The translations under genes and the position numbers were made by a program. From the NCBI RefSeq assembly GCF_040371945.1, contig NZ_BAABWS010000002.1:496001-560000 (forward strand): a DNA stretch of 64,000 nucleotides, in the 5' to 3' direction. The notes beneath the pieces were generated by a model. The model worked only from the letters and a program-made list of their open reading frames with translations, was not told where the DNA came from and made no database searches. Shown here piece after piece: positions 33,294 through 42,451 of this stretch. This DNA comes from Litorivita sp040371945. Lineage in GTDB: Bacteria; Pseudomonadota; Alphaproteobacteria; Rhodobacterales; Rhodobacteraceae. Within the stretch, counting starts at the first letter, position 1. Each line of letters begins with the position of its first letter.

Positions 33294-35111
33294 ATGCGCA
33301 GACGCCACGCCACATTGACCACCACCGAGGCCCCCAAAAACGCCATGCGCACGGTGCGGCGGGTCATGCCCTATCTGTGGCCCGATGAGGCCCCTTGGGT
33401 CAAACAGCGCGTGGTGCTGGCCATGGCGATGTTGGTGATTGCCAAATTGATCATCGTCGCCACGCCGTTTTTCTATAAATCCGCGGTTGATCATTTGAGC
33501 GGCGAGAGCGCCGATGCGGGCATGCTTTTGGGCTTTGGCGCAGTCGGGCTCACGGTGGCCTATGGCATGGCGCGGCTCATGGGCAACGGGTTCCAACAAT
33601 TGCGCGATGCGATTTTCGCGCGGGTCGGGCAACGGGCCTTGCGGATGCTGGCGCTTGAAACCTTCACCCATATCCACCGCCTGTCGATGCGCTATCACAT
33701 CAGCCGCAAGACCGGCGGTTTGAGCCGCATCATGGAGCGCGGGGTCAAGGGCGTCGAATTCCTGTTGCGGTTCTTGCTCTTCTCCATCGGGCCGCTGATT
33801 TTGGAGCTGGTGATGGTGGCCGCGGTTTTGGCGGTGGTTTTCGACATCTGGTATCTGGTGGTCGTCGTGGGGGTGATTGCCGCCTATGTTGCCTTTACCT
33901 TCAAGGTCACCGAATGGCGCGTGGCACTGCGCAAGGAAATGAACGACCAAGACACCGACGCCAACCAAAAGGCGATCGACAGCTTGCTCAATTTCGAGAC
34001 GGTGAAATATTTCGGCGCCGAGGCGCGCGAGGCGGCGCGCTATGACAGGGCGATGGAGCGCTATGCCGAGGCGGCGGTGCGCACCTCTTTGTCCTTGGCG
34101 TTTTTGAATTTCGGTCAGGCGCTGCTGATCACGGCGGGGTTGGTCACGGTGATGGTCATGGCGGCGATGGGGGTGCAGGCGGGCACGCTCACGGTCGGCG
34201 ATTTTGTGATGGTCAACGCCTATATGATCCAGATCACCATGCCGCTGAACTTCCTTGGCACCGTATACCGCGAAATCCGGCAGGCCTTGGTCGATATGGG
34301 CGATATGTTCTTGCTGCTTGACCAGCCTTCCGAAGTCACCGACCGCGACGGCGCAGGTGCGCTCAAGGTGGGCGGGGCCGCGGTGAGCTTGGAGGATGTG
34401 CGCTTTGCCTATGACCCCGAGCGCCCGATCCTCAAAGGCGTGTCCCTCACGGTGCCAGCGGGCAAGACCTTGGCCTTGGTCGGGCCGTCGGGAGGCGGAA
34501 AATCCACCATCGGGCGGCTGCTCTTTCGCTTTTATGACGTCACCGGCGGGGCCATTCGCATCGACGGGCAAGACATCCGCGATGTGACCCAAGACAGCCT
34601 GCACGCCGCCATCGGCGTGGTGCCGCAAGATACGGTGCTGTTCAACGATACGATCCGCTATAACATCGCCTATGGCCGCGATGGCGCGACACAAGACGAG
34701 ATCGTCGCCGCCGCCCGCGATGCGCAAATCCATGATTTCGTGATGTCCCTGCCCGAAGGCTATGACACCCAAGTGGGCGAGCGCGGGCTCAAGCTGTCGG
34801 GCGGCGAGAAACAGCGCGTCGGCATTGCCCGCACCTTGCTCAAAGACCCTGCGATCTTGCTTTTGGACGAGGCGACCTCGGCGCTGGATACGCAAACCGA
34901 GACCGAAATCCAAAGCGCCTTGGCGCGCGCGGGGCAGGGGCGCACGGTGATCACCATCGCGCACCGCCTGTCGACCATTGCCGAGGCCGATGAGATTGTC
35001 GTGCTGGAGGCCGGAGAGATCGCCGAACAAGGCACACATGCCGAGCTTTTGGCGCGTCAGGGCCGCTATTGGCAGCTGTGGCAACGCCAAGCCAATGAGG
35101 AGGCGGCCTAG
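33294..35111 (+). CDS. Atm1/ABCB7-like ABC exporter (fused TMD-NBD)
   Basis: This 605-residue half-transporter has six transmembrane helices (about 45-320) followed by a nucleotide-binding domain. The domain has Walker A GPSGGGKST, Q-loop VVPQDTVLF, signature LSGGEKQR, Walker B ILLLDEATS and H-loop AHRLST. The sequence SMRYHISRKTGGLSRIMERG is typical of the Atm1 branch, which exports glutathione-linked sulfur or metal conjugates. It acts as a homodimer in the inner membrane. It stands alone between the LysM gene and a terminator. Confidence 0.92.
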   Translation: MRRRHATLTTTEAPKNAMRTVRRVMPYLWPDEAPWVKQRVVLAMAMLVIAKLIIVATPFFYKSAVDHLSGESADAGMLLGFGAVGLTVAYGMARLMGNGFQQLRDAIFARVGQRALRMLALETFTHIHRLSMRYHISRKTGGLSRIMERGVKGVEFLLRFLLFSIGPLILELVMVAAVLAVVFDIWYLVVVVGVIAAYVAFTFKVTEWRVALRKEMNDQDTDANQKAIDSLLNFETVKYFGAEAREAARYDRAMERYAEAAVRTSLSLAFLNFGQALLITAGLVTVMVMAAMGVQAGTLTVGDFVMVNAYMIQITMPLNFLGTVYREIRQALVDMGDMFLLLDQPSEVTDRDGAGALKVGGAAVSLEDVRFAYDPERPILKGVSLTVPAGKTLALVGPSGGGKSTIGRLLFRFYDVTGGAIRIDGQDIRDVTQDSLHAAIGVVPQDTVLFNDTIRYNIAYGRDGATQDEIVAAARDAQIHDFVMSLPEGYDTQVGERGLKLSGGEKQRVGIARTLLKDPAILLLDEATSALDTQTETEIQSALARAGQGRTVITIAHRLSTIAEADEIVVLEAGEIAEQGTHAELLARQGRYWQLWQRQANEEAA

Positions 35112-35143
35112 GCGCTTTGCGGCGCAGCATATGCACGCGCAAT

Positions 35144-35173
35144 AAGGCAGGCCCGCTTATGGGGCCCGCCTTT
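35144..35173. terminator. Bidirectional hairpin terminator
   Basis: AAGGCAGGCCC (35144-35154) pairs with GGGCCCGCCTT (35162-35172) with one mismatch. It lies between the convergent ABC exporter and VPLPA-CTERM genes. Confidence 0.65.
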
Positions 35174-35189
35174 GGTGTCTTTGCGCGCG

Positions 35190-35882
35190 TCAGGCCGCTT
35201 TGGCTTTGGCTTTGCGCCGCTTGCCGAAGGCCATGGCCCCAAGCCCCGACAAAAGCATCAAAGCCGGCGCGGGCAGCGGCACCGCAGGGGCCACATCGGC
35301 CACGGTGATCGAGGCCGCGAGGCTTTCGCCCGAGCCAAGCCCGACCTCGCCGACAAACAGATAGAGCGAAGGCCCGACCAGAATTTCGGGATCGAAGAGC
35401 GCGGTCAATTCGCCCCCGTCGCCCAAGGTCAGCGAACCGGCGCCAAAGAAGATCGCATCAAAGGTGTCGAGCGTGGCAAAGGCTTCGTCGACGCTATTGG
35501 CCGAGGCCGACCCGTTGGTCGGGCCGGTGGTGTTGGAGGCCAAGCCGCCCGCGCGCAATGTGCCCGCCGAGAAGGTAAAGCCGCTGGCGTAATATTGGTC
35601 GCCCACCGTGGTCGCATCGCCGTCCACATCAAGGAAGATCGCATCGAGATCAAAGCCGGAATAGGCCCCCGGAGAGCCGCCGACGCCGCTGTTGGAATCG
35701 GTGACCGTGATGGCGGCAATCTCGCTCAGGCCAAGGCCGGTGAGATCGGCGCGAAACATCGTTGTGCCGCTCGCCCCTGGGGCTGCGCCTTCATTGGTGA
35801 GGGTTGCCGATACGCTGGCCGCATGGCTGGCGCTGGCCGCGCAGGTGATTGTCGCCGCTAGAAAAATTGACTTAATGGTCAT
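35190..35882 (-). CDS. Secreted VPLPA-CTERM protein
   Basis: This 230-residue exported protein has a signal peptide (residues 1-21, cleavage near SHA-A) and a C-terminal sorting signal: VPLPAPALMLLSGLG, then a hydrophobic stretch and a basic KRRKAKAK tail. This is the VPLPA variant of PEP-CTERM, processed by an exosortase (XrtD type in this order). The body is Gly/Ser/Thr/Asp-rich with few cysteines, as in extracellular matrix or adhesion proteins. AGGAG precedes the ATG. A second such protein is at 54877. No exosortase is in the window. Confidence 0.85.
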   Translation of the reverse strand: MTIKSIFLAATITCAASASHAASVSATLTNEGAAPGASGTTMFRADLTGLGLSEIAAITVTDSNSGVGGSPGAYSGFDLDAIFLDVDGDATTVGDQYYASGFTFSAGTLRAGGLASNTTGPTNGSASANSVDEAFATLDTFDAIFFGAGSLTLGDGGELTALFDPEILVGPSLYLFVGEVGLGSGESLAASITVADVAPAVPLPAPALMLLSGLGAMAFGKRRKAKAKAA

Positions 35883-36068
35883 GAGTAAACTCCTGAAAAT
35901 AGATGTGCAAAAACCGGACGTAACCCGCCCCGCAGTCTTGAATATTGGTAAGTGGCCGACTGAAATATCGCGGCGAGGTCTTTAAAATAAATCGGTTGTC
36001 CGATGGCATGATGCTTGCGCAGCATGGCGCCAAAGTCAAGTATGCTTGGCCGCAGGCGCCTTTATGCG

Positions 36069-36095
36069 CAAAAAACCCGCTCGCGAGCGCGCGGG
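36069..36095 (-). terminator. Intrinsic terminator of the RND operon
   Basis: On the minus strand a GC-rich stem around CTCGCGAG runs into GGGTTTTTTG (A-run at 36070-36075). It lies about 35 nt after the permease stop. Confidence 0.7.
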
Positions 36096-36128
36096 CGGGC
36101 GAGGGGCATGCGGGCCCAACGGCTTGCG

Positions 36129-39100
36129 TTATTCGGCGGCTTTGACGCGCGAGGCGGGTTTGGCAGCGGGCTTTGCCGCAGGCGTCACCGGCCCGCCCGC
36201 TGCCGCTTCGATTTCCCAGATCAGCTCGGGCGCCTTGACGCGCCGCGCCGCGCGCGACAGGGCGAGGTCCTGCGCCGCCTTGCTGGCGCGGCCCAAGGAG
36301 AGCGCCTTGAGCGCCCGCGCGATCCATCCCACATAGGTCACCGCCCAGATGCGCAGCGACAGCATCGCAGGCGTGAACACCAAGGTCAGAACCGTCGCAA
36401 TCCCGAGGCCGAAGACCACCGCCGTGGCCAGTTGTTTCCACCAAAGCGCGGTGGGGCTGTCGATGCTATAGCCGCCTTGGCTGAAATCGAGCGACAGGCC
36501 GAACATCATCGGCGCAAGCCCCGCCATCGTGGTGATGGTGGTCAGCAAAACAGGGCGGATACGGTCCTCTGCGGTGCGCACCACGGCCTCGATACGGGGC
36601 ATATAGGCGCTGTATTCTTGGTAGGTGTCGATCAAAACGATGTTGTTGTTCACCACAATCCCCGCCAAGGCGACGATCCCCGTGCCGGTCATGATGATCG
36701 AAAAACTTTGATCCATCACCAGCATCCCGATCAGCACCCCCGCCGTGGACAACACCACCGCCAAAAGCACCAGAACCGAGTTATAGACCGAATTGAACTG
36801 TGCCAGCAGGATGATGAACATCAACCCCAAGGCCCCCGCAAAAGCCTTCATCAAGAAGGCACCGGATTCGGCTTGGTCTTCTTGATCGCCGGTCCATTCA
36901 TAAGAGATGCCATCGCCAAGATCGGCGCTTTGCAGCCATGTGGTGAGGGTTTCGATCCGCTCGTTCGGGGTCACCGGAACGGCGCTCACGTCGCCCGCCT
37001 GCGCCAAGCGCGAGAGGCTGCCAAGATCGCTGCCTTCGGCAAAGCTGATCGGGTCGAAATAGGGCCCTTCGCCGCCGATCTGCACCAGATCATGCCCCGC
37101 GGGCGCTTCGGCCTCGGTCTCATAGCTGCGCGCCACGGCGAGCATTTTTGGCGTCTCGGCGCTGTCCACCAGCTTGACCAAACCGGAGGCCACGCCCGCC
37201 TTGACGTCGAAATAGCGGGTTTGATCGACGCGGTTGATCTTGGCCAATTTGGCAACCGGCTCGCGGGTGATGAAATTCGACAAGGGCACCAGCCCGCCGG
37301 AGGTGCGTACCTTGAGCGTGTCGAGGGTCGATAGAACGCGGTCCTGTTGCGGCAGGCGCACGCGAATCTCGATTTCTTCGTCCGAGCTGTCCACCCGCAT
37401 CGTATCGAGCAAAATGCCGCGCGTGACCAATTGCACCATCGCGCCCACGGTGACCACATCGGCGCCGTAGCGTCCGGCCTTTTCGACATCGACGTTGATT
37501 TGCCAATCAATGCCGGGCAGGGGCAGCGTATCCTCAACGAGGGTCAGGCCGGCGGTTTGCTCGAACTGTTCGCGGGCCTTGGCCGTGGCGGCCAAAAGCG
37601 CGTCCATATCGTCGCCCTTGATCCGAAGATGCACCGGTTTGGCCGAGGCCGGACCGCGCGCCTGCGCCAGAATTTCGATCTTGGTGCCAGGCAATTGTTC
37701 CAAGCGTTCGGTCAATTCGGCGATCACCACATCACCGTCAAGCTCGGCAACGCCCGCGCGGTCTTCCCACGGGATGGTTTCAAGCTGCACCTGACCGATG
37801 GTATCGACGGGCGGCTGCGCCCCGCCGGTGTTGTTGTTGAGCCCGCCGTCGCCCGCAAAGGCAAAGGCATTGAGCACGCCAGGATGGGCGAGAACCACCT
37901 CTTCGGCGCGGCGCACCAGCGCGTCCTTTTGTTCAAGCGACAGGTTGCCGCGGGCGCGCACATAGACGATGGCTTGCTCCGGCTCGCTTTCGACGAAAAA
38001 CTCGACGCCTTTGTTGTTGGCGCCGAAATAGGTCATCACGGACATCACGAAAAAAATCACCGCTGCGATGGTGACCAAGGGCATGACCGGATTGCCCGCG
38101 ATGAGTTTGATGAACACGCCAAAGGGCGTGCGGCGGCGGCCTCCGCGCACGCGTTTCGCCTTGCGCTCGATACGCGCCGCGCTCAGCGTGATCGACGAGG
38201 CCGTGGTGCCCAGCATGGTCAATACCGCACCAGGCAAAAGCGCGATAATCCCCGTGCCGACAGGGCCGAACAAATAGGCCGGATTGAGCAATTGCATCAA
38301 CCCGATGAAGATCAGGTAGAGCGACGGCGGCACCAAGGCTGCGCAAAGCCACCACGGCGCGGCGGCGCGCAAATTATCGGCGACATTGCCGAACAGGCGG
38401 CTCATCCGCCCCGTGACCCCGCCCAGAACCGGCAGGTAGACCAAGGCCACAACAAGCGAGGCCGAGAGCACGAAAATCAAGGTGACCGGCAACATTCCCA
38501 TGAATTGCCCCGGCACCCCGGGCCAGAAGAGCATCGGCAAAAACGCGCAAAGCGTGGTTGCGGTGGAGCTGACCACCGGCCAGAACATCCGCTGCGCCGC
38601 CTCGACATAGGCATGCATCGGGCCGGAGCCTTCATCGATGCGTTTGTCGGCATATTCCACCACCACAATCGCGCCATCGACCAGCATCCCCACCGCGAGG
38701 ATCAGGCCGAACATCACAATGTTGGAAATCGTGATCCCCATCATCGCCAAAAGCGCAAAGCACAACAGGAACGAGGTCGGGATGGCAAAGCCGACCAAAA
38801 GCGCGGGGCGCATGCCCAAGGAGGCCAGAACCACGATCATCACCAAGGCAATGGCGGTCAGCACCGAGCCTTGCAATTGCTCGACCATCGATCCGACGAC
38901 GCGGCTTTGGTCGTTGGAGGTGCCCACTTCGACGGCGGTGCGCAATTCGGCGGGCCATTCGGCGCGCGCCTCCTCGATCGTGGCGCGCACCAATGCGGTG
39001 GTGTCCAGAAGGTTGAACCCCTTGCGCTTGACCACCTGCAGCGCCACGGTCGTCTCGCCGTTGAAACGCGCCGCGCCCAGACGGTCCTCGAAGGTCAGCC

Positions 39101-39881
39101 GGATTTGCGCCAGATCGCCCAAGGTCACCACGCGGTCGCCATTGGTTTTCACCGGCAACGCATAGATGTCGCGCGGCTCGTCAAAGGAAGAGGGGATCTT
39201 GACCGCGAATGTGCCCTGCGCGGTTTCCACCTCGCCTGGCGCGATCAACTGGTTGTTGTTTTGCACGACACTGATCAATTCGGCCGCCGTGACGTTATAG
39301 GATTCGAGCCGCAAAGGATCGATCACCACTTCGACCATCTCGTCGCGGCTGCCCGCGATACCGGCCTCAAGCACCGGCTCTAGCGCCTCAAGCCGGTCTT
39401 GCAGGTCCTTGGCGTATTTGGTCATCGTGCGTTCGGGCACGGCGCCGGTCATATTGACGATGATGATCGGGAACTCGGAGAAATTGATCTCGTTGATCGT
39501 GTATTTTTCCACACCGTCAGGGAATTGCGCCTCGGCGGTGGACATCGCATCGCGCACATCGGCGATGATCGAGGTCTTGTCCCAGCCGAATTCGAACTCC
39601 AGCGCCACACCGGCATAATTCTCTGCCGCCGTGGCCGACATTTTCTTCAGCCCGTCCAGATCGGCCAGTTCGGTTTCCATCACCTTGACCAGCGCGGTTT
39701 CGGAATCGGCCGCCGAAATACCGGGGAAGGGGACCGAGACGAACAGCGCGGGGATTTCGATGTCCGGCTCGCCCTCTTTGGGCAAGGTCGCATAGGCATA
39801 GGCCCCGACGAGGATCGACAGGGCGATAAAGGCGATGACCATACGGGCGCGCTGTGCGGCCCAGTCGACGATCCCGATCAT
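36129..39881 (-). CDS. RND-family efflux permease (HAE1/AcrB-like), with insertion
   Basis: This 1250-residue inner-membrane pump of the RND superfamily is longer than the usual 1030-1060. It has the first helix near 15-33, the docking domain, the proton-relay helix GMLVDGAIVVVEYADK near 400, and a duplicated second half. Extra length lies in the central loop (about 508-595), where at least two additional hydrophobic stretches sit between the usual sixth and seventh helices, and in an Ala/Lys/Pro-rich C-terminal tail of about 60 residues. The start overlaps the adaptor stop by 4 nt. No TolC-like gene is adjacent. The substrate is unknown. Confidence 0.92.
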   Translation of the reverse strand: MIGIVDWAAQRARMVIAFIALSILVGAYAYATLPKEGEPDIEIPALFVSVPFPGISAADSETALVKVMETELADLDGLKKMSATAAENYAGVALEFEFGWDKTSIIADVRDAMSTAEAQFPDGVEKYTINEINFSEFPIIIVNMTGAVPERTMTKYAKDLQDRLEALEPVLEAGIAGSRDEMVEVVIDPLRLESYNVTAAELISVVQNNNQLIAPGEVETAQGTFAVKIPSSFDEPRDIYALPVKTNGDRVVTLGDLAQIRLTFEDRLGAARFNGETTVALQVVKRKGFNLLDTTALVRATIEEARAEWPAELRTAVEVGTSNDQSRVVGSMVEQLQGSVLTAIALVMIVVLASLGMRPALLVGFAIPTSFLLCFALLAMMGITISNIVMFGLILAVGMLVDGAIVVVEYADKRIDEGSGPMHAYVEAAQRMFWPVVSSTATTLCAFLPMLFWPGVPGQFMGMLPVTLIFVLSASLVVALVYLPVLGGVTGRMSRLFGNVADNLRAAAPWWLCAALVPPSLYLIFIGLMQLLNPAYLFGPVGTGIIALLPGAVLTMLGTTASSITLSAARIERKAKRVRGGRRRTPFGVFIKLIAGNPVMPLVTIAAVIFFVMSVMTYFGANNKGVEFFVESEPEQAIVYVRARGNLSLEQKDALVRRAEEVVLAHPGVLNAFAFAGDGGLNNNTGGAQPPVDTIGQVQLETIPWEDRAGVAELDGDVVIAELTERLEQLPGTKIEILAQARGPASAKPVHLRIKGDDMDALLAATAKAREQFEQTAGLTLVEDTLPLPGIDWQINVDVEKAGRYGADVVTVGAMVQLVTRGILLDTMRVDSSDEEIEIRVRLPQQDRVLSTLDTLKVRTSGGLVPLSNFITREPVAKLAKINRVDQTRYFDVKAGVASGLVKLVDSAETPKMLAVARSYETEAEAPAGHDLVQIGGEGPYFDPISFAEGSDLGSLSRLAQAGDVSAVPVTPNERIETLTTWLQSADLGDGISYEWTGDQEDQAESGAFLMKAFAGALGLMFIILLAQFNSVYNSVLVLLAVVLSTAGVLIGMLVMDQSFSIIMTGTGIVALAGIVVNNNIVLIDTYQEYSAYMPRIEAVVRTAEDRIRPVLLTTITTMAGLAPMMFGLSLDFSQGGYSIDSPTALWWKQLATAVVFGLGIATVLTLVFTPAMLSLRIWAVTYVGWIARALKALSLGRASKAAQDLALSRAARRVKAPELIWEIEAAAGGPVTPAAKPAAKPASRVKAAE

Positions 39882-41032
39882 TGTTGAAGCTCCGCAGCAT
39901 TGCCCGATGTGACGGGCTCAAAGCTGGCGCGCACGGTGATACCATCGGTGACATATTCTTGCCCGATGATGATCACGTCTGCCTGATCGGGCAGGCCGGA
40001 AAGCCAGACGCCTTCGGCGGTGTCGCGCAGCAACTGGGTGGGCACGAATTTGGCGGTGTTGTCCTCGGTGATGATGCGCACGCCCAAGGCGCCGCTATCG
40101 GCCAAGGTGAGCGCCGATTGCGGCACCAGATGCGCCATGGTCCCCGCCGCCGCGATCAATATCTCGGTGGTTTGCCCGTCGCGGATCGACATATCGGCAT
40201 TGGGCACCTCGATTTCGGTGCGGAAGGTGCGGGTTTGCGGATCGGCAGAGCGCGACAGGAAGCTCACCGTGCCGGTGACCTCGCGCCCGTCGGTGAGCCG
40301 CGCCCCCGCCATGGCGCCAAGCGTCACGCGGTTGACCTCGGTTTCGGGCACAAAGCCGACCAGCTTGATCGGGTCAAGCTGGATCACCGTGGCGCAAAGC
40401 CCGCCCGCTTGCAAAAGCGTGCCAAGCTCGGCGGTGTTGGCCTCCAGCAGCCCCGCAAAAGGCGCCTCGATCTGAAGCCGCTCGATATCCTTGGCCGCCG
40501 CTGCGAGCCGTGCCTGCGCGCTTTGCATCGCGGCGCGGGCGCTGGAGAGGCGGGTTTGCGAGGCATAGCCGTCTTTGGACAGCTTCTCGGCCTGCGTCAT
40601 TTCGATCTGCGCCGAGGCCACGGCGGCTTCGGCCTCCGACAGCGCCGCTTCGCGCGTGCCCGGATCCAATTCGCACAGCAATTGCCCCTCGCCAACCACC
40701 GTGCCCTTGGGCAATGGCTCGGAGATCACCGTGCCCGAGGTCTGCGCGCGCAATTCTACCTCGCGCGCGGCCTCGGTCTGACCGCGCAAAATCACGGCGC
40801 TGCCGATCTCTTGGGCGGCGGAATGCACCGCAATCACGCCGACGGCCTTGCTGCCCGAGGCGGCGGTGGGCGCGCGGCTCTCGGGGGCGGCATCTGTCTT
40901 TGCTTGGGCAGCCTCGGTGTCGGCGGCGGCTGGGGTGACACCGGCGAATTCCATCAGCGTGTCGCGCTTGAGAACCACAAGGAACAAAAAGGCCGTCACG
41001 AGAATGGCGGTGAGGATCGGGATAGGGCGCAT
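39878..41032 (-). CDS. RND efflux periplasmic adaptor (HlyD/MFP family)
   Basis: This 384-residue membrane-fusion protein has an N-terminal anchor helix (5-20), an Ala-rich stretch, lipoyl-like halves around an alpha-hairpin (EAEAAVASAQIEM to DIERLQIEAPFAGLL), and beta-barrel and membrane-proximal domains after it. It links the RND pump to an outer-membrane channel. The ATG at 41032 follows AAGGA with rather long spacing. The last 4 nt overlap the permease start. A strong minus-strand promoter lies about 250 nt upstream, giving a long leader. Confidence 0.9.
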   Translation of the reverse strand: MRPIPILTAILVTAFLFLVVLKRDTLMEFAGVTPAAADTEAAQAKTDAAPESRAPTAASGSKAVGVIAVHSAAQEIGSAVILRGQTEAAREVELRAQTSGTVISEPLPKGTVVGEGQLLCELDPGTREAALSEAEAAVASAQIEMTQAEKLSKDGYASQTRLSSARAAMQSAQARLAAAAKDIERLQIEAPFAGLLEANTAELGTLLQAGGLCATVIQLDPIKLVGFVPETEVNRVTLGAMAGARLTDGREVTGTVSFLSRSADPQTRTFRTEIEVPNADMSIRDGQTTEILIAAAGTMAHLVPQSALTLADSGALGVRIITEDNTAKFVPTQLLRDTAEGVWLSGLPDQADVIIIGQEYVTDGITVRASFEPVTSGNAAELQQ

Positions 41033-41281
41033 CGGTGGTCTGTCCTTTTGAACCCGTCTGCCTCGCGCTATGCGCCACGGAGCTTGGCACGGCCAAAGCT
41101 TGGGCGGACGGGGCATTTGCGGGTATCGTCAGGCCGCATCGGATCGCGGCATCGGAAGGGGTTTGAAATTGGGTTGCGTTTCGGGCTTGGTGCGCTTGGC
41201 GCACCGGCCATCTGTGGCCTCGGGTGAATCGGGATCGCGGGCGCAGGGGCCAGCGGGCGGCGGGTGCTAAACTGTTCGGTT

Positions 41282-41298
41282 CAGAATAGGACTTTCTG
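41282..41298. promoter_or_regulatory. Inverted repeat over the RND promoter -10
   Basis: CAGAA (41282-41286) and TTCTG (41294-41298) frame a 7-bp centre and cover the minus-strand -10 element. It is a plausible repressor site for the efflux operon. Confidence 0.45.
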
Positions 41299-41311
41299 TA
41301 GGTCAGGGCAA
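41283..41311 (-). promoter_or_regulatory. Sigma70-type promoter of the RND efflux operon
   Basis: On the minus strand TTGCCC (41311-41306), a 17-bp spacer and TATTCT (41288-41283) are present. The predicted leader to the adaptor start is about 245 nt. Confidence 0.6.
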
Positions 41312-41418
41312 GCGCGCCGATCTTGGCACGGCTGGGGCGGGGCGGTGTTTGGCGTCGTGCTGCAAAATAGTGCAAAACAACTCGCGCAAGAGTAAGGGCA
41401 GAATGGGGCAAAGCGGTG

Positions 41419-41441
41419 CAATGTTTACGGTGTTTACATTG
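41419..41441. promoter_or_regulatory. 23-bp near-palindrome with repeated GTTTAC
   Basis: CAATGT and ACATTG form outer arms, and inside them GTTTAC occurs twice as a direct repeat 9 bp apart. It sits about 145 bp before the YfgM-like gene and 110 bp upstream of the RND promoter. A regulator-binding site is likely; the protein is unknown. Confidence 0.5.
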
Positions 41442-41585
41442 ATTGGCCCCGCTTGCCAAGCCCTGCGGCGCGCGGGGGCGTGCGGGGGCGCAACGCCGCG
41501 CACGGCACACGTCGGGCGCGGCCTTGGTCTTGGCAGGCGCACCCCCCTGCGTTAAGAGGGGCAAAACCTTTGGGGGGCGAGCACA

Positions 41586-42290
41586 GTGAGCGATACCGAT
41601 TCCTTTATTGATGAAGTGACCGAAGAGGTCCGCCGCGACCGGCTTTTCGGTTTGATGAAACGCTATGGCTGGATCGCGGTTCTGGCGGTTTTGCTGATCG
41701 TGGGCGGGGCCGCCTATAACGAGATCAGCAAGGCCCGCGCCCGCGCCTCGGCGGAAGACTTGGGCGATCGCATCTTTGCCGCGCTGCAAAGCGACGACAG
41801 CGCCGCGCGCGCGGCGGCGTTGGAGGCGATCACGCCCGACAATGACGAAAGCGGCGCGGTGGTTGCGATGCTGCGCGCGTCCGAACTCGACAAGGCGGGC
41901 GAGCCCGAGCAGGCCGCGCAGGCGCTCAAGGCTTTGGCCGCGCAACAGGACGTTCCGCAGATTTATCGCCAGATCGCAGCCTTCAAGGCCCTGTCGGTGC
42001 AAGATACCACGCTCTCCATCGAAGAGCGCCGCGCCGGATATGAGGCGCTGGCCGTGGCGGGCGCGCCGCTGCGTCTTCTGGCCGAAGAGCGGCTGGCGCT
42101 TTTGGATGTCGAGGCGGGCGATACCGAGGCCGCTTTGGCGCGGCTCTCGGACTTGCTGCAAGACGCCGAAACCGGCAACGGACTGCGCCGCCGCGCGACG
42201 GGGCTGGTGATCGCCTTGGGCGGCGAGATGCCTGCCGCACCGGTCAGCCTTGGCGCCAGCACCGCAGACGATACCCGCTTGGAGAACTAA
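41586..42290 (+). CDS. YfgM-like TPR-domain membrane protein
   Basis: This 234-residue protein has an N-terminal cytoplasmic segment (EVTEEVRRDRLFGLMKRYGW), one membrane helix at about 29-45, and a periplasmic Ala-rich TPR-like domain. It matches the YfgM/ancillary SecYEG subunit type (TPR_21). It is placed directly before bamB and der, as yfgM is in many proteobacteria, and probably helps outer-membrane protein biogenesis. It starts at GTG behind GGGGGGCGAG. Confidence 0.85.
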   Translation: MSDTDSFIDEVTEEVRRDRLFGLMKRYGWIAVLAVLLIVGGAAYNEISKARARASAEDLGDRIFAALQSDDSAARAAALEAITPDNDESGAVVAMLRASELDKAGEPEQAAQALKALAAQQDVPQIYRQIAAFKALSVQDTTLSIEERRAGYEALAVAGAPLRLLAEERLALLDVEAGDTEAALARLSDLLQDAETGNGLRRRATGLVIALGGEMPAAPVSLGASTADDTRLEN

Positions 42291-42451
42291 CCGGCCACTT
42301 ACCGCCACTCTCTACGGCCAAGGGGCGCGCGTGCCGATGCGCCCCGCAGCCCCGCGCCGCCGTTCTTTGAGGGGACTTGGCGCGCGCGGCGCATCGCGGT
42401 AAGGTCGGCGCACAAACGGGCAGTCAGACCCGATAGATGTCAGGAGCAGCG

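Larger units (their letters stand above)
41033..41585. other. 553-bp divergent intergenic region with operator-like repeats
   Basis: This is the longest gene-free stretch in the window, between the RND adaptor (minus) and the YfgM-like gene (plus). It contains a good minus-strand promoter at 41283-41311, an inverted repeat over its -10, and a separate 23-bp near-palindrome at 41419-41441. Short open frames here lack ribosome sites. No regulator gene for the pump is present nearby. Confidence 0.6.

Noticed and set aside
37347..39383. 678-residue plus-strand frame
   Set aside because: It is antisense to the RND permease; composition is His/Arg/Gly-rich with no recognisable motif.
41349..41555. 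68-residue frame in the 553-bp divergent region
   Set aside because: It has no ribosome site or homologue, and it overlaps the operator-like palindrome.
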